From Akkermansia muciniphila (GTDB taxonomy: Bacteria > Verrucomicrobiota > Verrucomicrobiia > Verrucomicrobiales > Akkermansiaceae): a stretch of 42,075 nt of DNA. The notes under the pieces were generated by a model. That model searched no databases. It saw only the letters and a list, made by a program, of their open reading frames with translations, and had not been told where the DNA came from. Below, piece after piece: positions 24,563-33,371 of this stretch (its first letter is position 1; every line of letters starts with the position of its first letter). Both the position numbers and the translations under genes were made by a program. The DNA is taken from NCBI GenBank assembly GCA_945888515.1, contig CAMDAD010000027.1, forward strand, positions 1 to 42,075, written 5' to 3'.

Positions 24563-25522
24563 ATGCCGACCGACGCCATCCTCGCCTGCACCCGCATTTA
24601 TCTCGACATCGATCCCACGGTGCCGGTGTCGATGATTCCCATCAAAAAAGGTGCCTCCGGTCGCACCATCGTGCGCGTGCTGCGGGAGGGGCGCGATCCT
24701 TTTATCGGCATCCACTGGAAACCCGAGCGACCCGATAGCGAGAACTTTGTGCCGGTGGCGCGGTTTCTCATGAAGTGCAAGCTGCATGTGCCGGAAATCT
24801 ACTATGAAAATCGTAACAAGCGAGTGGCGCTGGTGCAGGATCTGGGCGATGTCGATTTGCTTTCGATGAAAGCCGAGCCGTTTTCTGCGCGGATGCCCTA
24901 TTATCGATCGGCACTGGAGCAAATCGATCAGCTTTTTTACGCGCGTCCGCCGAAGGAACTGGAGTTGATGCCGCCCTTTGACGAATCGCTGTATCGCTGG
25001 GAGCAGGAATATTTTATGGAGCACTTGGTGGAAGACTATCTGGGCATGGATAGTGGGCCGCTTCGGCACAGTGAAGAGCTCAAAGCCTTGGCCAAGGGTC
25101 TGGGCGCCTCGGCAAAACATTTGGTCCACCGTGATTTCCAATCGCAGAACATCCTGCTGCATGATGGCGTGGCATGGTTGATCGATTTCCAAGGCTTGCG
25201 TCGCGGTCGTCAAGAGTATGATCTGGCGTCTTTGTTGTATGATCCGTATATGGATCACAGTGATGGCGATCGTGAGAAGATTCTCGATTTATGGGAGCAG
25301 ATTTCCGAGGACAGGCCAGCGGAGAGCACTTTGCGTGATTGTGCCGCGCAGCGTTTGATGCAAGCGTTGGGTGCTTATGGAAACTTGGTGGAAAACAAGG
25401 GCCAAGAGTGGTATCAGCAGCACATTCCCACAGCGGCTCGGCTGCTGCACGAAGTGATGGAGGGAACACCACTGCAAGAACTGTTGGCGCCCTACTTGCG
25501 CCAGGCAATGAAAAATCGATAG
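24563..25522 (+). CDS. APH-family kinase (N-acetylmuramate/GlcNAc kinase AmgK-like)
   Basis: A 319-residue cytoplasmic kinase of the aminoglycoside-phosphotransferase fold, starting at MPTDAILACTRIYL (24563). The catalytic loop is VHRDFQSQNILL (His189-Asp191), and the metal-binding Asp208 is in LIDFQGLRRG. The best functional match among relatives is AmgK, which phosphorylates N-acetylmuramic acid and N-acetylglucosamine at the anomeric position in cell-wall recycling. This fits the length and the DFQG motif. No MurU-type nucleotidyltransferase gene adjoins it, so the AmgK assignment is only probable. It is the third gene of the plus-strand operon, 58 bases after the dioxygenase gene. Confidence 0.7.
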   Translation: MPTDAILACTRIYLDIDPTVPVSMIPIKKGASGRTIVRVLREGRDPFIGIHWKPERPDSENFVPVARFLMKCKLHVPEIYYENRNKRVALVQDLGDVDLLSMKAEPFSARMPYYRSALEQIDQLFYARPPKELELMPPFDESLYRWEQEYFMEHLVEDYLGMDSGPLRHSEELKALAKGLGASAKHLVHRDFQSQNILLHDGVAWLIDFQGLRRGRQEYDLASLLYDPYMDHSDGDREKILDLWEQISEDRPAESTLRDCAAQRLMQALGAYGNLVENKGQEWYQQHIPTAARLLHEVMEGTPLQELLAPYLRQAMKNR

Positions 25523-25560
25523 ACCAAGTGCCTGACGCACTCTCACAGAGATTCCACGCC

Positions 25561-26922
25561 ATGCCTGCCAGTCCCTCACCGTTTTTGTCTCGACTGCTAC
25601 CGGTGATTTCCGCGAGCGTGACCATATGGGCCTTGATCCTTGCTCTGCCAGTGATGATGCGCTGGGAGAGGGGCATGCAACAAATCGCTGGCAAGATACT
25701 ATATCCATCGTACAAACGGATCAGTGGTGCAGAAACGCATGATGAGCCTTTTTTAATGATGCGCCTGTATGAGGTTGCCCCGATTGACAAGCCGTTTGTC
25801 GTGGCGATGGGGGAGGATGCAGAGAATGTATTCGACACCAATCCGCCTTCGCCCAGCGACTGCGCGGTATTGTTAGACGCGATGAAAAAAGAAGGCGTGA
25901 GCAAAGTCATGATCGCCACGCCCTTGGCCTGGCAGTCTGCTGATCCGTTTGCCTTAGAAGCATTGGAGATGGTGGTGGCGCAGTTACCGGGCTGCGTTAC
26001 GAGTGCGGCACTGGGGCGCGGGGCGAGGGAGGAAAGCATGCCACCTGCCTTGCGGCGCGCCTCGGTTCCCGTGGCGCGTGTGGTCGGGTCCAGCGCCACT
26101 CTACCAGTGGTGAACCGACTGGCGATCGAAGGGAATTTTCTCGGTCGCGAGACAACCTGGTCGGGATTTTCTGAGATCGAGTCCGAGCTCAAGGTATCTG
26201 GCCAATCTTGCTTGATCGCGCGCTGGGGTGATCGTGTGATTTTTTCGTCCTCGCTGCTAGCGGTGTTGCTGCGCGAGGATGTGCATCCTGAGGAACTGGT
26301 GATCGAGCCGGGACAGGCGATTTACTCGCCACGCACTGGTCATTGGTGGGAAATCGATGTCTATGGGAGGGGCAAGGAAATCCCGTCGATGGCTGCCGCG
26401 CCAGATCTGCAAGCGGCACAACTGATCCGCCCTGAGCCGGAGGATTTGCGTCAATTGCGCAGCCACAGTCCACCCGTGCACCTGCTCACACAAGTGGGCG
26501 ATGGCGCGCTGATGCAGCAGCAGCGGCAAGAGCTTCAATCGCTCTACATGAGCCCACGACTGCTGGATCGCGTAAGCTGGCAAAGATTGCCGATCGCGGG
26601 TGAGTTCGTACTCGTTAGCTTACTGGCATGCCAAGCGGTGCTAGTGATGGGATTTTCGCGACGTGGCGCATGCCTGGCCACGTTGCTGGTTTTCGGTTTG
26701 TGGTTGCTCGCCTTGCGCGGCGGGGCTACATGGATTCCCTTGACCCCGGGAGTGCTCGCATTCGCAGTCGCCTATGCCGCGCGCAGAAAAATCCCCGTTT
26801 CCATCGAGCCGACCGCGCACTCTGACTCCATCGAGTCAGAGCCTGTCGTCAAGGAGGCAGCTGAGGCTGAAAAGACTACGCGGAGGCAGTCGAAAAAAGT
26901 CGGCCGCAGAAAGAAAAAATGA
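25561..26922 (+). CDS. CHASE2-like membrane protein without an output domain
   Basis: A 453-residue protein from ATG at 25561. One transmembrane helix (about 9-30) is followed by an extracytoplasmic region that resembles a degraded CHASE2 sensor domain. The motifs are PFVVAMGEDAENVFDTNPPS, CAVLLDAMKKEGVSKVMIATPLAW and LEALEMVVAQLP, which is the usual CHASE2 order. Two or three hydrophobic helices lie near the C-terminus (about 340-410), ending in a basic, Lys/Arg-rich tail (about 415-453). No kinase, cyclase or GGDEF output domain follows, which most CHASE2 proteins have. It ends the operon with the APH kinase and overlaps nothing. The CHASE2 call rests on pattern only. Confidence 0.5.
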   Translation: MPASPSPFLSRLLPVISASVTIWALILALPVMMRWERGMQQIAGKILYPSYKRISGAETHDEPFLMMRLYEVAPIDKPFVVAMGEDAENVFDTNPPSPSDCAVLLDAMKKEGVSKVMIATPLAWQSADPFALEALEMVVAQLPGCVTSAALGRGAREESMPPALRRASVPVARVVGSSATLPVVNRLAIEGNFLGRETTWSGFSEIESELKVSGQSCLIARWGDRVIFSSSLLAVLLREDVHPEELVIEPGQAIYSPRTGHWWEIDVYGRGKEIPSMAAAPDLQAAQLIRPEPEDLRQLRSHSPPVHLLTQVGDGALMQQQRQELQSLYMSPRLLDRVSWQRLPIAGEFVLVSLLACQAVLVMGFSRRGACLATLLVFGLWLLALRGGATWIPLTPGVLAFAVAYAARRKIPVSIEPTAHSDSIESEPVVKEAAEAEKTTRRQSKKVGRRKKK

Positions 26923-26937
26923 TTTCGCTGCGCGTGA

Positions 26938-27774
26938 TCATTCCTCTGTGGTGACATCGATGGAGATGCAGGTTTTTTTTCCCTCCGCTGCCCATCCCTT
27001 TGAAGCTTGAAGAACGCCAGAGAGACGAGTGATGTTGCGAGGTCCAAATTCATATCGTTGCATGGCAAGCTGGAATGAGCCATTTGGGAGGCGGCTCAGG
27101 ACTTGAGGAGTCGAGGAATCGATGGCGCCGTCATCAGAAAAAAACCAGATCTCGCCGAGATCTTCGATGCGTCGAAGATTCCCAGGCGCTGGTGCAACGG
27201 TAAGCAGGATTTGCTGATCGCGGATGGTGGCTTTGCACAACCAGCGCGCATCGGATTCCGGGACTGCGGCGCGTGCTTGGGCAAACAGCGGAGCATTCGT
27301 TTCATCCACACGGGCCTCTCTTCCCGTCATGATCGTTAGAGAAAATGGCACGGCATGCGCAGGATGGCAGCTTTGGTGACAAGACATCCAGTCGAGCTGT
27401 GCCCTGAGGGTCACTGATTCTCCGGTTAGATTTGCCGGCGCGGTGATGGGCACCATCAGTAGTGTGTCGTCGCGGTAGCCTTGCGCCCTGTGGATGCTCA
27501 TCATGACTTTTTGCGGTGCGGGCCAAACCGTTTCTCCTGCCGTAAATCCTGCGGGCAATTGCCAAGTTATGTTTGTCGCCACGCCGATCACGCCGGGATG
27601 TTTCCAATAGGTATGATAGCCTGGAGGATGCTTCAGCAGGAAGCCGACCCAGAACGTTTGGCCTGCGCTGATTTGACTCATCTCACTCAGCATTCGGACG
27701 GTGAGTGGATTTTTTTCCGCGGCTTGCGCCCACAGGCAGCCAAGGAGGCAGAGAATCCATCGGACGGTGATCAT
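26938..27774 (-). CDS. Stand-alone DsbD N-terminal domain protein
   Basis: A 278-residue exported protein with a signal peptide ending LWAQA/AEK. It matches the N-terminal domain of the thiol:disulfide interchange protein DsbD (PF11412): VGFLLKHPPGYHTYWKHPGVIG, TWQLPAGFTAGETVWPAP, GYRDDTLLMVPITAPANL and LDWMSCHQSCHPAHA with the redox Cys pair in CxxxC form. The membrane and thioredoxin-like domains of DsbD are absent, so it probably receives electrons from an unlinked transmembrane partner such as a CcdA-type protein. Its start lies 135 bases from the divergent bamA gene. Confidence 0.82.
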   Translation of the reverse strand: MITVRWILCLLGCLWAQAAEKNPLTVRMLSEMSQISAGQTFWVGFLLKHPPGYHTYWKHPGVIGVATNITWQLPAGFTAGETVWPAPQKVMMSIHRAQGYRDDTLLMVPITAPANLTGESVTLRAQLDWMSCHQSCHPAHAVPFSLTIMTGREARVDETNAPLFAQARAAVPESDARWLCKATIRDQQILLTVAPAPGNLRRIEDLGEIWFFSDDGAIDSSTPQVLSRLPNGSFQLAMQRYEFGPRNITRLSGVLQASKGWAAEGKKTCISIDVTTEE

Positions 27775-27853
27775 GCACTAACATACGCCCGAGTGATGCT
27801 GGATTTTGTCAGCGTAGGGACATTTACTTCCCGTGTTGCCGCGCAATTCCCCC

Positions 27854-27882
27854 TTGACGGATGCCGCCGAACCAAGTGAGAT
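27854..27882 (+). promoter_or_regulatory. Possible sigma-70 promoter of bamA
   Basis: TTGACG at 27854-27859 is separated by 17 bases from TGAGAT at 27877-27882. The -35 is good, the -10 is weak (three of six). A Shine-Dalgarno AAGGA at 27895-27899 lies at the right distance before the bamA ATG at 27910. Confidence 0.45.
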
Positions 27883-27909
27883 GCTCGCGTTCTTAAGGAA
27901 CCACGAACT

Positions 27910-30255
27910 ATGAAATTATCGTCTCTCGATCAGTTAAAGTGCGGCTTGGCAGGCTCACGCAAGTCTGCATTCTTACTCTCCGCTCTCCTGTGCTGCGCGC
28001 CAGTGATGGTCCAGGGTCAGGGAGCTGACTACGAGGGCAAAAAAATCACCGACGTGGAAATCCGCTACCGGGGGAAAAAAACAGTCGATGAAGCCGCATT
28101 GCGGAACTCCATCAGCACCCGCGCCGGTCAGAATTATAGCATTGATCGTCTCGATGCCGATATCAAAAGCCTCTACGAGTCGGGTAAAGTCGATGACGTG
28201 CGCTGGTTGGCAGAGCCTGCCGGTGAGGGTGTGAAACTGATTGCAGAAGTGTCCACTCGCCCTGATCTTGCCTCGGTTGGCTTCGCAGGCAATTCGATTT
28301 TCAGTGATAAAAAACTGGCCAAGGAGTCCAAACTGCAAGCAGGTGGTCCGCTGAGCGACGAGCAAATTCTCACTGCCCGCCGCAACATTGAAACCTACTA
28401 CCAAGGCTACGGCTATCCTGACGTATCGGTCAGCCACCGCACTCAACCCGCGGAGGGCGGCGGTGCTTCACTGATTTTTCTCATTGATGAAGGCGTGAAA
28501 AATGAAGTGCGCAATATCAAGTTCGAGGGCAATGCGAACATCACTGCGAAAGACTTGGAAAAAGTCATGAAGACGAAGGAAAAAGGCATTTTTTCCATGA
28601 TCACCAAGTCAGGTCGCATCCAGGGCAACCAACTGGAAGAGGACCTAGAGGAGATTCTCGATTACTATCGAAACAAAGGGTTCCTGCGTGTCTCCAGTCC
28701 TGGCATTCAGCGCATCCCGACGGGCGATGGCAAGATCGATCTGGTCATTCCGATCAATGAAGGCAATCGCTACAAAGTCGCTGGTGTCGGCTTCGGCACC
28801 ATGTCTGTTTTCAAACCTGAGGAATTGTATCCTGCATTGACCCTCGTAGGAGGTGATGCCTACTCCGCGAAAAAAATGCGGGCGGACATTGACATGATTC
28901 GCAGCTACTATGGTTCTCGTGGATACGCTGATGCTACCGTGGTGCCTGATATCGACAACGCCTCGAACGATACCGTGCAAATCACCTATCGCGTCACCGA
29001 GGGCTCCCGTTTCCGCGTGGGTCGCGTGAGCATTTCTGGAAATACCAAAACCCAGGACAAAGTCATTCGGCGCGAGGTGCCTCTTAAGCCAGGTGATTGG
29101 TTCAACTCGGTGGACGTGGAAACGACGCGGACACGTCTGCGCAATTTGAATTACTTTAACGACGCACAAGTGAGCGCCGTGCCTGGTGGCAACGGCTATC
29201 GCGATCTCAATATTCTCGTGGATGAGAAAAAAACCGGCACCTTGAGCTTTGGTGTGGGCTTTAGCGCTATCGATAGTTTGGTCGGATACGTGACCATGGA
29301 ACAAACGAACTTTGATTTGTTTAATCCTTGGCATTTCACCGGCGGTGGTCAGCGTTTCACCGCTAACTTGCGTGCGGGTGCTGAGCGACGCGATTTTTCC
29401 TTGTCGTTGGTCGAACCATGGTTCCTCGATCGCCAGCTGGCACTCGGCGGTGAGTTGTTCTATCGCAACGCGCTGTTCTTTAGCGATTACTTCAATCAGG
29501 CCAATGTGGGGGCCGCGATTTTCCTCCGCAAGCCACTGACTGAAAACTCGTTCCTTCGTCTGGAATACCGATTGGAAAATATCGAGATCGATCCTGATAA
29601 CGATGGGATCGATGGCACAGCCGACGACTACTTTGCCGCGCTGGAAGGCGAATCCATTCGTAGCTCGGTTGGCTTGAACTACGTATTTGATAATCGTGAC
29701 AGCAACCAAACGCCGCGGGAAGGACATAAGATCGATGCCGGCATCAACTATGCAGGTCTCGGTGGTGACGTCAACACCGTCACTTTCATTGCCGCTGGTC
29801 AGAAATACTGGAACCTCAAATGGGATACGATCCTTTCCGTCAATGGAGAAATTGGCATGGTGGATAGCACGAATGACGAAGAAGTGCCCATCTTTGACCG
29901 GCAATGGCTTGGCGGGGCGCGATCCCTGCGCGGCTTTGAGTTCCGCGATGTCGGCCCACGCGATGATGCTTCGAGTGAGACAATTGGGGGTAACTCGATG
30001 GCATGGCTCGCCGTGGAATACACCCTGCCTCTGTTTGAGCAGGTGCGTGGTGCCTTGTTCTACGATGCCGGTTTCCTGAACCAAGATTCCTGGGACTTCA
30101 GCCCCGCTGACCTTTATACGGATGCCGGTGTCGGTCTGCGCCTGAACTTGCCTTTCGGCCCGCTGGCATTCGACTACGCCTTCCCCTTGGAGGTGCCTGA
30201 TGAGCGTGCGGATAATGGCGGTCAGTTCCAATTCTATCTTGATTACCGCTTCTGA
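27910..30255 (+). CDS. bamA: Outer-membrane protein assembly factor BamA
   Basis: BamA is the core of the beta-barrel assembly machine in the outer membrane. The 781 residues comprise a signal peptide (cleaved near VQG/QGADY, about 37), five POTRA domains (about 40-420, for example KKITDVEIRYRGKKTVDEAAL and VRNIKFEGNANITAKDLEKVM), and a C-terminal Omp85 barrel (about 430-781). The barrel carries the lid-loop motif WLGGARSLRGFEFRDVGP. It ends in LDYRF, the terminal Phe typical of BAM substrates. The start has a good AAGGA site. Its expected neighbours (skp/lpxD) are absent; a GNAT gene follows after three bases. Confidence 0.96.
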   Translation: MKLSSLDQLKCGLAGSRKSAFLLSALLCCAPVMVQGQGADYEGKKITDVEIRYRGKKTVDEAALRNSISTRAGQNYSIDRLDADIKSLYESGKVDDVRWLAEPAGEGVKLIAEVSTRPDLASVGFAGNSIFSDKKLAKESKLQAGGPLSDEQILTARRNIETYYQGYGYPDVSVSHRTQPAEGGGASLIFLIDEGVKNEVRNIKFEGNANITAKDLEKVMKTKEKGIFSMITKSGRIQGNQLEEDLEEILDYYRNKGFLRVSSPGIQRIPTGDGKIDLVIPINEGNRYKVAGVGFGTMSVFKPEELYPALTLVGGDAYSAKKMRADIDMIRSYYGSRGYADATVVPDIDNASNDTVQITYRVTEGSRFRVGRVSISGNTKTQDKVIRREVPLKPGDWFNSVDVETTRTRLRNLNYFNDAQVSAVPGGNGYRDLNILVDEKKTGTLSFGVGFSAIDSLVGYVTMEQTNFDLFNPWHFTGGGQRFTANLRAGAERRDFSLSLVEPWFLDRQLALGGELFYRNALFFSDYFNQANVGAAIFLRKPLTENSFLRLEYRLENIEIDPDNDGIDGTADDYFAALEGESIRSSVGLNYVFDNRDSNQTPREGHKIDAGINYAGLGGDVNTVTFIAAGQKYWNLKWDTILSVNGEIGMVDSTNDEEVPIFDRQWLGGARSLRGFEFRDVGPRDDASSETIGGNSMAWLAVEYTLPLFEQVRGALFYDAGFLNQDSWDFSPADLYTDAGVGLRLNLPFGPLAFDYAFPLEVPDERADNGGQFQFYLDYRF

Positions 30256-30258
30256 CCC

Positions 30259-30873
30259 ATGGCCCGCGGCACGCACACGGATGACATTGTCCTACTGCGT
30301 TGTTGTGGTGATGAGATTGAACCATACCTCGATGCCGCGGCACGTCTGCGCATCGAGGTTTTTCGTGAGTATCCTTATCTTTACGATGGTTCCGCAGAGT
30401 ATGAAGCCGTTTACCTGCAACGCTACAGCGCCTGTCCTGAGAGCCTGTTTGTTTGCGCTCTGCATGCGGGCGAGGTCGTAGGGGTATCCACAGCGTTGCC
30501 TCTCGCAGCGGCAGATGAGGCTTTTCAGCAACCATTCAGAGAATCCGGCTTGATTGTAGATTCCTACTACTATCTGGGTGAATCGTGTTTATTGCCTCAA
30601 TATCGAGGCCGTGGCATAGGTCATGCGTTTTTTGATCACAGGGAAGCGCACGCCTCCTCTCTCGGCTATGAGACGACGACATTCTGCTCGGTGCTGCGGT
30701 CTCCTCATCACTCTAAAAAACCGATGGACTATCGAAGCCATGATCGGTTTTGGCAAAACCGTGGCTATCATCCGAGTGATCTAGTGGCGGAACTCGCATG
30801 GAAGCAGGTCGATGCCCAAGGCGAGGAAACAAATCGTCTGAGGTTCTGGCAAAAAACAACGATGGGGTGCTGA
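30259..30873 (+). CDS. GNAT family N-acetyltransferase
   Basis: A 204-residue acetyltransferase. The acetyl-CoA-binding motif A is clear: QYRGRGIGHAFFDHREAHASSLGY (about 113-136). The earlier ESLFVCALHAGEVVGVSTALPL gives the preceding beta-strands. It starts three bases after the bamA stop, so it is translationally linked to bamA, though a functional tie is not evident. The substrate is unknown. It converges on lysC with 63 bases between. Confidence 0.85.
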   Translation: MARGTHTDDIVLLRCCGDEIEPYLDAAARLRIEVFREYPYLYDGSAEYEAVYLQRYSACPESLFVCALHAGEVVGVSTALPLAAADEAFQQPFRESGLIVDSYYYLGESCLLPQYRGRGIGHAFFDHREAHASSLGYETTTFCSVLRSPHHSKKPMDYRSHDRFWQNRGYHPSDLVAELAWKQVDAQGEETNRLRFWQKTTMGC

Positions 30874-30936
30874 TTCGCGTCGCGAGGAACGGGATCGATT
30901 GTCAGGTGGTGAGACAGGACCACGGCCGCGGTACTT

Positions 30937-32163
30937 TTACACGGGCTCCTTATCCAATTGAAAAGCATCGTGCACGGCGCGGGCGGCGTCCTCGATGAAG
31001 CGCTCGTCGACCGTGACGGCGATCTTGATTTCTGATGTAGAGATCATGCCGATATTGATACCCGCATCACCCAACGCTTTGAACATCGTCGCAGCCACTC
31101 CAGAGTGGGAACGCATGCCGATGCCGACAGCCGATAATTTTGCGATGCCCCCCTCTGTTTCGATTTTGGCATTGGTGCCGAGTTTCTCTAACACAGGCTT
31201 CAGCGCGGCTTGGGCCTTGCCGAGATCATTCGAGTGCATGGTGAACGAATGACGGGCAAAGCCATCGCTCGCGATGTTTGAAATGATCATGTCCAAGTTG
31301 ATTTCGGCATCACCTAAGGCACCGAGGATGGCTGCGGACATACCCGGTTCATCAGGAATACCAGTGACAGTGACACGTGCTTGAGAGCGTTCGATGCTAA
31401 TTCCTCGAATGACGACGTTTTCCATGGCGGGATGTTCTTCTAAAACTAAGGTTCCGGGATTTTGATTAAGACTGGAGCGAACTTCAAAAATAACGCCGTA
31501 TTTTTTGGCGAATTCAACGGAACGCGATTGCATGACTTTGGATCCGGACGATGCCATTTCCAGCATTTCGTCATAGGAAATTTCTGGCAACTTGCGCGCG
31601 TTCGGCACGATCCGTGGATCGCAGGTATAAACACCATCCACGTCTGTAAGAATTTGGCAGACATCTGCTTTGATCGCTGCAGCGATGGCAATGGCGGTTA
31701 AGTCGGAACCACCGCGACCTAAGGTATGAATCATGCCTTGCGGAGTGATTCCTTGGAAACCAGCGACAACCAGTGTTTTTCCTTCCGCTAGCAATTCATT
31801 CATCAGGGTCGGATCGATGTCTAGAATGCGACCGCGCGTATGAGATCCTGTGGTAAAAATGCCCGCCTGTCTGCCCGTGACCGAGGCGGCCGAAACTCCC
31901 AAGTCTTGCAAGGCCATGGCAACCAGAGCTATCGATTGTTGCTCACCTGTCGAGACAAGAACATCAAGCTCACGTTCTGAAGGATGCGGCGTCAGCTCAT
32001 GTGCCATTTTCAGCAATCCATCGGTGACTCCTGACATCGCCGATACTACGGCGACCACTTGGTTTCCCTGATCGCGTGTCTGTTTCAGACGCGACGCTAC
32101 ATTGCGAATGCGATCGAGTGAACCAACGGATGTGCCGCCGTATTTTTGAACGATGAGTGCCAT
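30937..32163 (-). CDS. lysC: Aspartate kinase
   Basis: Aspartokinase makes aspartyl phosphate, the first step to lysine, threonine, methionine and diaminopimelate for cell wall. The 408 residues start MALIVQKYGGTSVGSLDRI, with the KYGGTSV motif at 7-13. Later motifs are VSAMSGVTDGLL, the aspartate/ATP site TLGRGGSDLTAIAIA, and the GVYTCDPRIVPNARKL loop. Two ACT domains fill the C-terminus (about 265-400), so it is feedback regulated. Length and layout fit the monofunctional lysC type. The 286 bases before the next gene upstream contain no gene and no recognisable lysine riboswitch. Confidence 0.95.
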   Translation of the reverse strand: MALIVQKYGGTSVGSLDRIRNVASRLKQTRDQGNQVVAVVSAMSGVTDGLLKMAHELTPHPSERELDVLVSTGEQQSIALVAMALQDLGVSAASVTGRQAGIFTTGSHTRGRILDIDPTLMNELLAEGKTLVVAGFQGITPQGMIHTLGRGGSDLTAIAIAAAIKADVCQILTDVDGVYTCDPRIVPNARKLPEISYDEMLEMASSGSKVMQSRSVEFAKKYGVIFEVRSSLNQNPGTLVLEEHPAMENVVIRGISIERSQARVTVTGIPDEPGMSAAILGALGDAEINLDMIISNIASDGFARHSFTMHSNDLGKAQAALKPVLEKLGTNAKIETEGGIAKLSAVGIGMRSHSGVAATMFKALGDAGINIGMISTSEIKIAVTVDERFIEDAARAVHDAFQLDKEPV

Positions 32164-32449
32164 GGTGTGGAGCGGCGGAGAATTAAGAGGATTTTGAAGG
32201 ATTTGGCAAGTGGAGAGAACCGATTAGCGATCCGTTTTCAGTCATAATGCAAACCGATCGCCCGATGCCAGTCTGCTGATCGAGCGTGAAAACCTCACTG
32301 GGTGCGCAAGTTAGAGAATCGATAGGCTACCATGACGCGCGCTTTTTTCACACGGAAGTTACGGAATGGATCGCAGACAAAACGGAAATGCGCCGATGTA
32401 GCAGCTTGTGCGCTCCGCGGCTTGGGCGTGATTTTTACAGGAAACTTCG

Positions 32450-33157
32450 TCATGGCTCGGACAAGCGATAGCGATTGCGGTAATGAAGCGGAGTCTCACC
32501 GATCTCACGGCGGAAAAGCTGCACAAAAGAGGAACCGTCAGCAAAACCGCAATCATGGGCGATTTGTGAGATTTTATCATCGGATTGGCTCAGGCGATTA
32601 CAAGCGGCACTCATGCGCGTCTTGAGAATGAATACCTGGGGACTGCAGGCGAATGCCTGCTTGAAGCGGCGTAGGAATTGACGTTCGGAAAGACCGACGA
32701 TTTCCGCCAGTTCAGCGACGTTGAGTTTTTGTCGGAACGAACTGCGGATGATTTCCACAGCGCGGTCGATCAAGAGATAAGGCTTCAAATTTTCCTTTGC
32801 ACCCGCGTAGCTGCGGGTGGTTCCCATCAGACCGATCACCCGACGTTTTTGATCAAACACCGGAAACTTGTTTGTCACAAACCAATCGGGAATGCCGAAA
32901 CGATTAAAAAACAATTCGACTATGTTTCGTTTTGGTTGAGCGCTGTGGATCACCTCCAAATCATCGCGGCGAAAATGCTCAGCCATGTGTGTCGGAAAAA
33001 GCTCAAAATCCGATTTCCCGATCATCTCGCTTTCCTCATGAAATCCCAAACGTTCATAAAAAGAACGACTTCCCGCAAGTAGAACAGAGTCAGAATTTTT
33101 TAGGAAAAACGTGGTGTCGTGTAATTGATCGAACATCTGGGTCAGCGAGTTTTCCAT
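32450..33157 (-). CDS. AraC-family transcriptional regulator with N-terminal PAS domain
   Basis: A PAS sensor domain (MFDQLHDTTFFLKNSDSVLLAGSR through LMGTTRSY) is joined to two AraC-type helix-turn-helices: LNVAELAEIVGLSERQFLRRFKQAF and KISQIAHDCGFADGSSFVQLFRREIG. The PAS domain suggests it senses a small ligand or redox state. I place the start at 33157 (MENSLTQMFDQL), since the residues encoded further upstream are unlike a PAS domain; Mets at 33214 and 33262 are alternatives. The gene is divergent from the huge surface-protein gene, so it may control it, but this is inference. Confidence 0.8.
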   Translation of the reverse strand: MENSLTQMFDQLHDTTFFLKNSDSVLLAGSRSFYERLGFHEESEMIGKSDFELFPTHMAEHFRRDDLEVIHSAQPKRNIVELFFNRFGIPDWFVTNKFPVFDQKRRVIGLMGTTRSYAGAKENLKPYLLIDRAVEIIRSSFRQKLNVAELAEIVGLSERQFLRRFKQAFACSPQVFILKTRMSAACNRLSQSDDKISQIAHDCGFADGSSFVQLFRREIGETPLHYRNRYRLSEP

Positions 33158-33371
33158 TCCCACACAAGAGAGGAGAGATGCTTTTTGATTATGCAGTAAA
33201 ATGTCCGATTTCATATATAAAAAGACATAGCATATGACACAAGGTCGGTCTAGTTTTTTCATAACACCAATCTAGATTCACCTGCGTGTGTCTAGCACTC
33301 AACCCACTGTCTTGCCAGCGCCCCTGCGCTACATCATACAACAAAATCCACTACTCCATCGTAAAAAACCT

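Noticed and set aside
32164-32449. Lysine riboswitch or leader upstream of lysC
   Set aside because: None of the conserved lysine riboswitch core elements could be found, and no terminator/antiterminator pair is present.
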